Origin: an uncultured Roseovarius sp.
Lineage (GTDB): Bacteria > Pseudomonadota > Alphaproteobacteria > Rhodobacterales > Rhodobacteraceae
Assembly: GCA_934501475.1 (NCBI GenBank)
Contig: CAKSUL010000063.1
Coordinates: 1-9,463 of the forward strand
Direction: 5' to 3'
DNA: 9,463 nucleotides
Shown: one piece after another, positions 7,061 through 9,463 of the stretch
Layout: every line of letters starts with the position of its first letter
How positions within the stretch are numbered: the stretch's first letter is position 1
The notes under the pieces: model-generated
Told to the model about the DNA's origin: nothing
Seen by the model: the letters and a program-made list of their open reading frames with translations, nothing else
Database searches by the model: none
Program-made: the position numbers and the translations under genes

Positions 7061-7732
7061 ATGATCGACCACTTTGACGAGCTGACAAGACACACCGGCG
7101 CCGTGCCGTTCCTGCCGGTGAGGTTTGACCTGGTGGCGCATCGCACGGCCATCGTGCATATAGATGCGCAAAACGATTTCCTGCATCACGACGGCGCCTA
7201 TGCCCTCAAACAGATCAATATCGAGCATATGCGCCGGGTAATCGAACCGACGCGCAAGCTGGTTGAGGCGGCGCGCGCCCGCGGAATTCCGCAGATATGG
7301 ACCCGCCATGGCACCCGCAGTTCGGTGGATGCGGGCCCGTTTCACACGCTGCGACCGCAACTCAGCGACGGCGGGCTGCGCCAGAACACATGGGGGTATG
7401 AGGTTCTCGACGGGATCGGCGCCTCTGACGAGGATTGGTTCGTCGAGAAAACCCGCCTCAGCGCGTTCTTTCAGACCAATCTCGAGGTCGTCTTGCGTGG
7501 TCTTGGCGCCGAGACGGTCATCTTCACCGGCGTTCTGACCAACCAATGCGTCGCCGCGACAAGCAAGGATGCGATGTTTCGCGATTTCCGCGCCATAGTG
7601 ATCGAGGATTGCACCGGCACGACCCTGCCCAATCTGCATGACCCGGCACTGGCGATGATGAAGGTCGGCTGGGCCGAAGTGACCGATCTGACCGATATCC
7701 TGGACCGGATCGCCGCGTTGCCCGCATCCTGA
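7061..7732 (+). CDS. Isochorismatase-superfamily cysteine amidohydrolase
   Basis: Cysteine hydrolase of the isochorismatase fold, 223 aa. The family includes N-carbamoylsarcosine amidase, ureidoacrylate amidohydrolase (RutB), biuret hydrolase and nicotinamidase, all cleaving a carbamoyl or amide group. The catalytic triad is visible: Asp35 in VHIDAQNDF (32-40), Lys130 in EKTRLSAF (129-136) and Cys163 in GVLTNQCVAAT (157-167), with the usual cis-peptide position just before (V158-L159). The start is ATG 7061, backed by GGGAGACAAGG at 7049-7059; an upstream in-frame GTG at 7001 lies inside the hairpin after dctM. It lies 93 nt after dctM on the same strand and is the last plus-strand gene. Next to HyuAB, an N-carbamoyl-amino-acid amidase role is the most economical inference, but the family is functionally broad and the exact substrate is not shown. 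Confidence 0.9.
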   Translation: MIDHFDELTRHTGAVPFLPVRFDLVAHRTAIVHIDAQNDFLHHDGAYALKQINIEHMRRVIEPTRKLVEAARARGIPQIWTRHGTRSSVDAGPFHTLRPQLSDGGLRQNTWGYEVLDGIGASDEDWFVEKTRLSAFFQTNLEVVLRGLGAETVIFTGVLTNQCVAATSKDAMFRDFRAIVIEDCTGTTLPNLHDPALAMMKVGWAEVTDLTDILDRIAALPAS

Positions 7733-7821
7733 GGCAGGCCGTCGTCGGGTCAGTTGAACGGCCATCGGCCGGGATGCCGCCCGCCGGGACCCGCGCCGAG
7801 GCGGATATGATCGCCCTTTCC
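7733..7821. other. Convergent intergenic gap with small dyads
   Basis: This 89-nt gap separates the 3' ends of the amidohydrolase and the aldehyde dehydrogenase. It contains GGCCGT (7737-7742) facing ACGGCC (7758-7763), and the overlapping small hairpin CGGCC-ATC-GGCCG (7759-7771). A pyrimidine-rich patch, CCCTTTCCTT (7814-7823), lies further on. A bidirectional terminator would be expected here, but no clear stem plus T-run is visible. Confidence 0.3.
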
Positions 7822-9234
7822 TTACCCCAGAACGCGTTTGATCAGGCCGATCAGGCGCTTGACCCGGCGCGTATAGGGCGGAAAGACCAGGGGCAGGGCG
7901 GAGAGGTGATTTGAAAGGATGGCGCGCTCATGGCTGAAGGCGCGAAACCCGTAATGCCCATGCGCCGCGCCGATGCCGGAGGTGTTGACCCCGCCGAACG
8001 GTAGACCGGTATGGCTGTATTGCGCCATTGTCAGATTGACGCCCACGCTGCCGGAACTGGTGGCGGCGATGATGCGGTCCACCCGCGCGCGCCCCTTGTC
8101 AAAGATATAGAGCGCCAGCGGTTTGGGCCGGGCGTTGATCCGGCGGATCACCTCCTCAAGATCGTCATAGGCGATGACCGGCAGGATCGGGCCGAAGATC
8201 TCTTCCCGGTCGATCTCCATCTCGGGGGTGATCGCCTCGATCAGCGTCGGACCCATCTGGCGGCCTTGCGCCGCGCCGTCCAGCGTCACGCGCGCGCCCT
8301 TGGCGACGGCGTCGCGCAGCAACCCCGACAGCCGCTCGGCGTGATGGCTGTTCACGATCTGGGCAAGATGCGGGCTGCTGGCACCCTGGCCATAGGAGAG
8401 GGCGATCCGCTCGCGCAGCTCGGCAAGGAAGCGCTCCTTGACGTCGCGGTGGACAAAGAGATGATCAGGCGCGATGCAGGTCTGGCCCGCATTGGCGAAT
8501 TTGCCGAAGGCGATCCATTTTGCAGCATCTTTCAGATCGGCATCCGGCCCGATGATCGTCGGGGATTTGCCGCCCAGTTCCAGCGTGACCGACGCCAGCG
8601 TCCGTGCGGCCGCAGCCATGACGATCTTGCCGACCGCGGGGCTGCCGGTGAAAAAGATATGATCGAAGGGCAACGCCAGCAGGGCCTGGGATGCCTCGAC
8701 GCCGCCCTCGATCACGGTCACGAGGTCGGGTGGAAAGCTCTCTGCAATCAGCCGCGCGATCAGGGCGGATGTGGCCGGCGTCATCTCGGAGGGTTTGATG
8801 ATCGCGCTGTTGCCCGCCGCGAGCGCCGAGACCAGGGGGCCAAGGGCAAGGCTGAACGGATAGTTCCAGGGGGCGATGATCAGGCAGACGCCACGCGCCT
8901 CGGGTCGGATGCGCGCGGTGGTGCCGAGGGTGGCCAGCGTCGGGGCAACGCGGCGCGGGCGCATCCAGCGGCGCAGATGGCGCGACGTGTGGCGGATTTC
9001 CTGCATCACCGGGATCAGCTCGGTCAGGATCACCTCTGCCGCGGGCTTGCCGAAATCCTCGGACAGGGCGGCGATGAGTGCGGCCTCGTTGCGGCGGATC
9101 GCGTCGGCAAGGCGCGCAAGGGCGTCGCGGCGTGCGCGCAGCCCGAAATCCTGCCGGCGCGCCGCGACACCCGCAGTTTGACCTGCAAAGGCCCGCGCGG
9201 CCTGATCCGCGATGCTGGCGGCGCTGTCATCCAT
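7822..9234 (-). CDS. NAD(P)-dependent aldehyde dehydrogenase, class-3/coniferyl-aldehyde type
   Basis: Aldehyde dehydrogenase, 470 aa, oxidising an aldehyde to its acid in the cytoplasm. Complete active-site set: Asn124 in APWNYPFS (121-128), cofactor-binding KPSE (147-150), FTGSPAVGK (195-203), general base Glu219 in LELGGKSP (218-225), nucleophile Cys253 in ANAGQTCIAPD (247-257) and EEIFGP (344-349). The C-terminal stretch LPFGGVNTSGIGAAHGHYGF and the ending FPPYTRR (451-457) with a basic tail resemble class-3 and coniferyl-aldehyde dehydrogenases. The start is MDDSAAS at 9234, which matches the family N-terminus, has a weak AGGG (9242-9245) in front, and is preceded by a candidate promoter. 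The longer reading from TTG 9345 begins in the -35 box and adds an atypical N-terminus. It is convergent to the hyu/TRAP genes, so a shared pathway is not demonstrated. The natural aldehyde is unknown. Confidence 0.92.
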   Translation of the reverse strand: MDDSAASIADQAARAFAGQTAGVAARRQDFGLRARRDALARLADAIRRNEAALIAALSEDFGKPAAEVILTELIPVMQEIRHTSRHLRRWMRPRRVAPTLATLGTTARIRPEARGVCLIIAPWNYPFSLALGPLVSALAAGNSAIIKPSEMTPATSALIARLIAESFPPDLVTVIEGGVEASQALLALPFDHIFFTGSPAVGKIVMAAAARTLASVTLELGGKSPTIIGPDADLKDAAKWIAFGKFANAGQTCIAPDHLFVHRDVKERFLAELRERIALSYGQGASSPHLAQIVNSHHAERLSGLLRDAVAKGARVTLDGAAQGRQMGPTLIEAITPEMEIDREEIFGPILPVIAYDDLEEVIRRINARPKPLALYIFDKGRARVDRIIAATSSGSVGVNLTMAQYSHTGLPFGGVNTSGIGAAHGHYGFRAFSHERAILSNHLSALPLVFPPYTRRVKRLIGLIKRVLG

Positions 9235-9281
9235 TCTGCTGCCCTGCCTGTCTGAGGCTTGTGTTGTGATCCGCAAACGCG

Positions 9282-9291
9282 CCCCCCCCCC
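9282..9291. repeat. Homopolymer run of ten C (G10 in the ALDH leader)
   Basis: Ten consecutive C on the plus strand give G10 in the predicted leader of the aldehyde dehydrogenase transcript, 47 nt before its ATG. Runs of this length are prone to slippage in replication and to sequencing error. Because the ORF in this frame is open through the tract to 9345, a length change would not affect the protein if translation starts at 9234. Confidence 0.9.
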
Positions 9292-9316
9292 GGCGGAAAT
9301 GGGCGCGGTCAGGGCG

Positions 9317-9345
9317 ATCATGTGGCGGCTGACGATCCCGGTCAA
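9317..9345 (-). promoter_or_regulatory. Candidate sigma70-type promoter of the aldehyde dehydrogenase
   Basis: Read on the minus strand, TTGACC (9345-9340; 5 of 6 consensus) and CATGAT (9322-9317; 4 of 6) are spaced by 17 nt. Transcription would start near 9310 and give a leader of about 75 nt that contains the G10 tract. It is predicted from sequence only. Confidence 0.45.
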
Positions 9346-9354
9346 GGGCCGTTC

Positions 9355-9386
9355 AGGGCGCGGCGCCCTCGCTCCGCGCAGGCGCC
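9355..9386 (-). terminator. GC-rich dyads after the right-edge gene
   Basis: Just downstream of the stop of the partial minus-strand gene, AGGGCGC-G-GCGCCCT (9355-9369) is a near-perfect palindrome. Two GGCGCC copies (9362-9367 and 9381-9386) can also pair over a 13-nt loop. Either fold could help end transcription before the aldehyde dehydrogenase promoter, but there is no T-run and GC-rich DNA makes such dyads common. Confidence 0.3.
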
Positions 9387-9387
9387 G

Positions 9388-9463
9388 TCAGTTGTCGTAA
9401 TATGAGTTATAGGCGCCGTAGCTGTCGCCATATCCGTATTGGCGCATGCCTTTTGCGCTGATC
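9388..9463 (-). CDS. C-terminal end of a gene with a Tyr-rich tail (partial)
   Basis: The window cuts this gene; only 24 codons and the TGA stop (9390-9388) are present on the minus strand. The readable tail is ISAKGMRQYGYGD followed by SYGAYNSYYDN: six tyrosines in 24 residues, with Gly and Ser between them. Such C-terminal tyrosine clusters are typical of bacterial tyrosine autokinases of the Wzc/CpsD type in polysaccharide export, where they are autophosphorylated. Other Gly/Tyr-rich tails exist and no domain is visible, so this is only a suggestion. That it is truly coding is supported by the biased composition and by the stop being followed by GC-rich dyads. It is on the same strand as, and upstream of, the aldehyde dehydrogenase. 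Confidence 0.5.
   Translation of the reverse strand, partial: ISAKGMRQYGYGDSYGAYNSYYDN

Noticed and set aside
8011..9255. Plus-strand open frame (414 codons) opposite the aldehyde dehydrogenase
   Set aside because: The minus-strand frame has the full catalytic and cofactor motifs of aldehyde dehydrogenase; the plus-strand reading is a composition shadow.
9235..9345. N-terminal extension of the aldehyde dehydrogenase from TTG 9345
   Set aside because: The 37 extra residues do not resemble the family N-terminus, run through the G10 tract, and begin inside a plausible -35 box.

Overview
The window is a GC-rich piece of a bacterial chromosome, dense with genes. The codon bias, the complete tripartite TRAP transporter next to ATP-dependent hydantoinase subunits, and the protein sequences suggest an alphaproteobacterium, probably of the Rhodobacterales (Paracoccus/Roseobacter type). 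That placement is inferred from style, not from a marker gene.

Layout: six plus-strand genes run head to tail over about 7.7 kb. They are hyuA (10-2031) and hyuB (2028-3698), which overlap by 4 nt in an ATGA junction; dctP (3862-4989), dctQ (5055-5594) and dctM (5660-6967), a complete TRAP transporter; and an isochorismatase-superfamily cysteine amidohydrolase (7061-7732). Convergent to them, on the minus strand, is a class-3-type aldehyde dehydrogenase (7822-9234). At the right edge is the last 24 codons of another minus-strand gene, with a tyrosine-rich C-terminus (9388-9463). No mobile element, tRNA, rRNA or CRISPR array was seen, and no gap exceeds 300 nt.

How the genes may work together: the TRAP system would import a small, probably carboxylated, compound. 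HyuA/HyuB would open a cyclic amide (hydantoin, N-methylhydantoin, lactam or 5-oxoproline type) at the cost of ATP. The cysteine amidohydrolase could then remove a carbamoyl or amide group from the opened product. HyuAB followed by an isochorismatase-fold amidase is the enzyme logic of the known N-methylhydantoin to N-carbamoylsarcosine to sarcosine route. The actual substrate cannot be read from sequence. The aldehyde dehydrogenase is on the other strand and has its own candidate promoter, so its membership of the pathway is uncertain.

Regulatory layer: three of the plus-strand gene boundaries carry strong inverted repeats (after hyuB, between dctP and dctQ, after dctM). None is followed by a T-run, and where mismatches occur they are G-U compatible only in the plus-strand RNA. 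This suggests RNA hairpins that process, stabilise or attenuate the transcript. Two sigma70-like promoters with 17-nt spacers are visible, one before dctP and one before the aldehyde dehydrogenase. In both, the TTG of the -35 box opens the longest possible ORF, so naive start calling would over-extend both genes. A run of ten C (G10 in the transcript) lies in the predicted leader of the aldehyde dehydrogenase gene.
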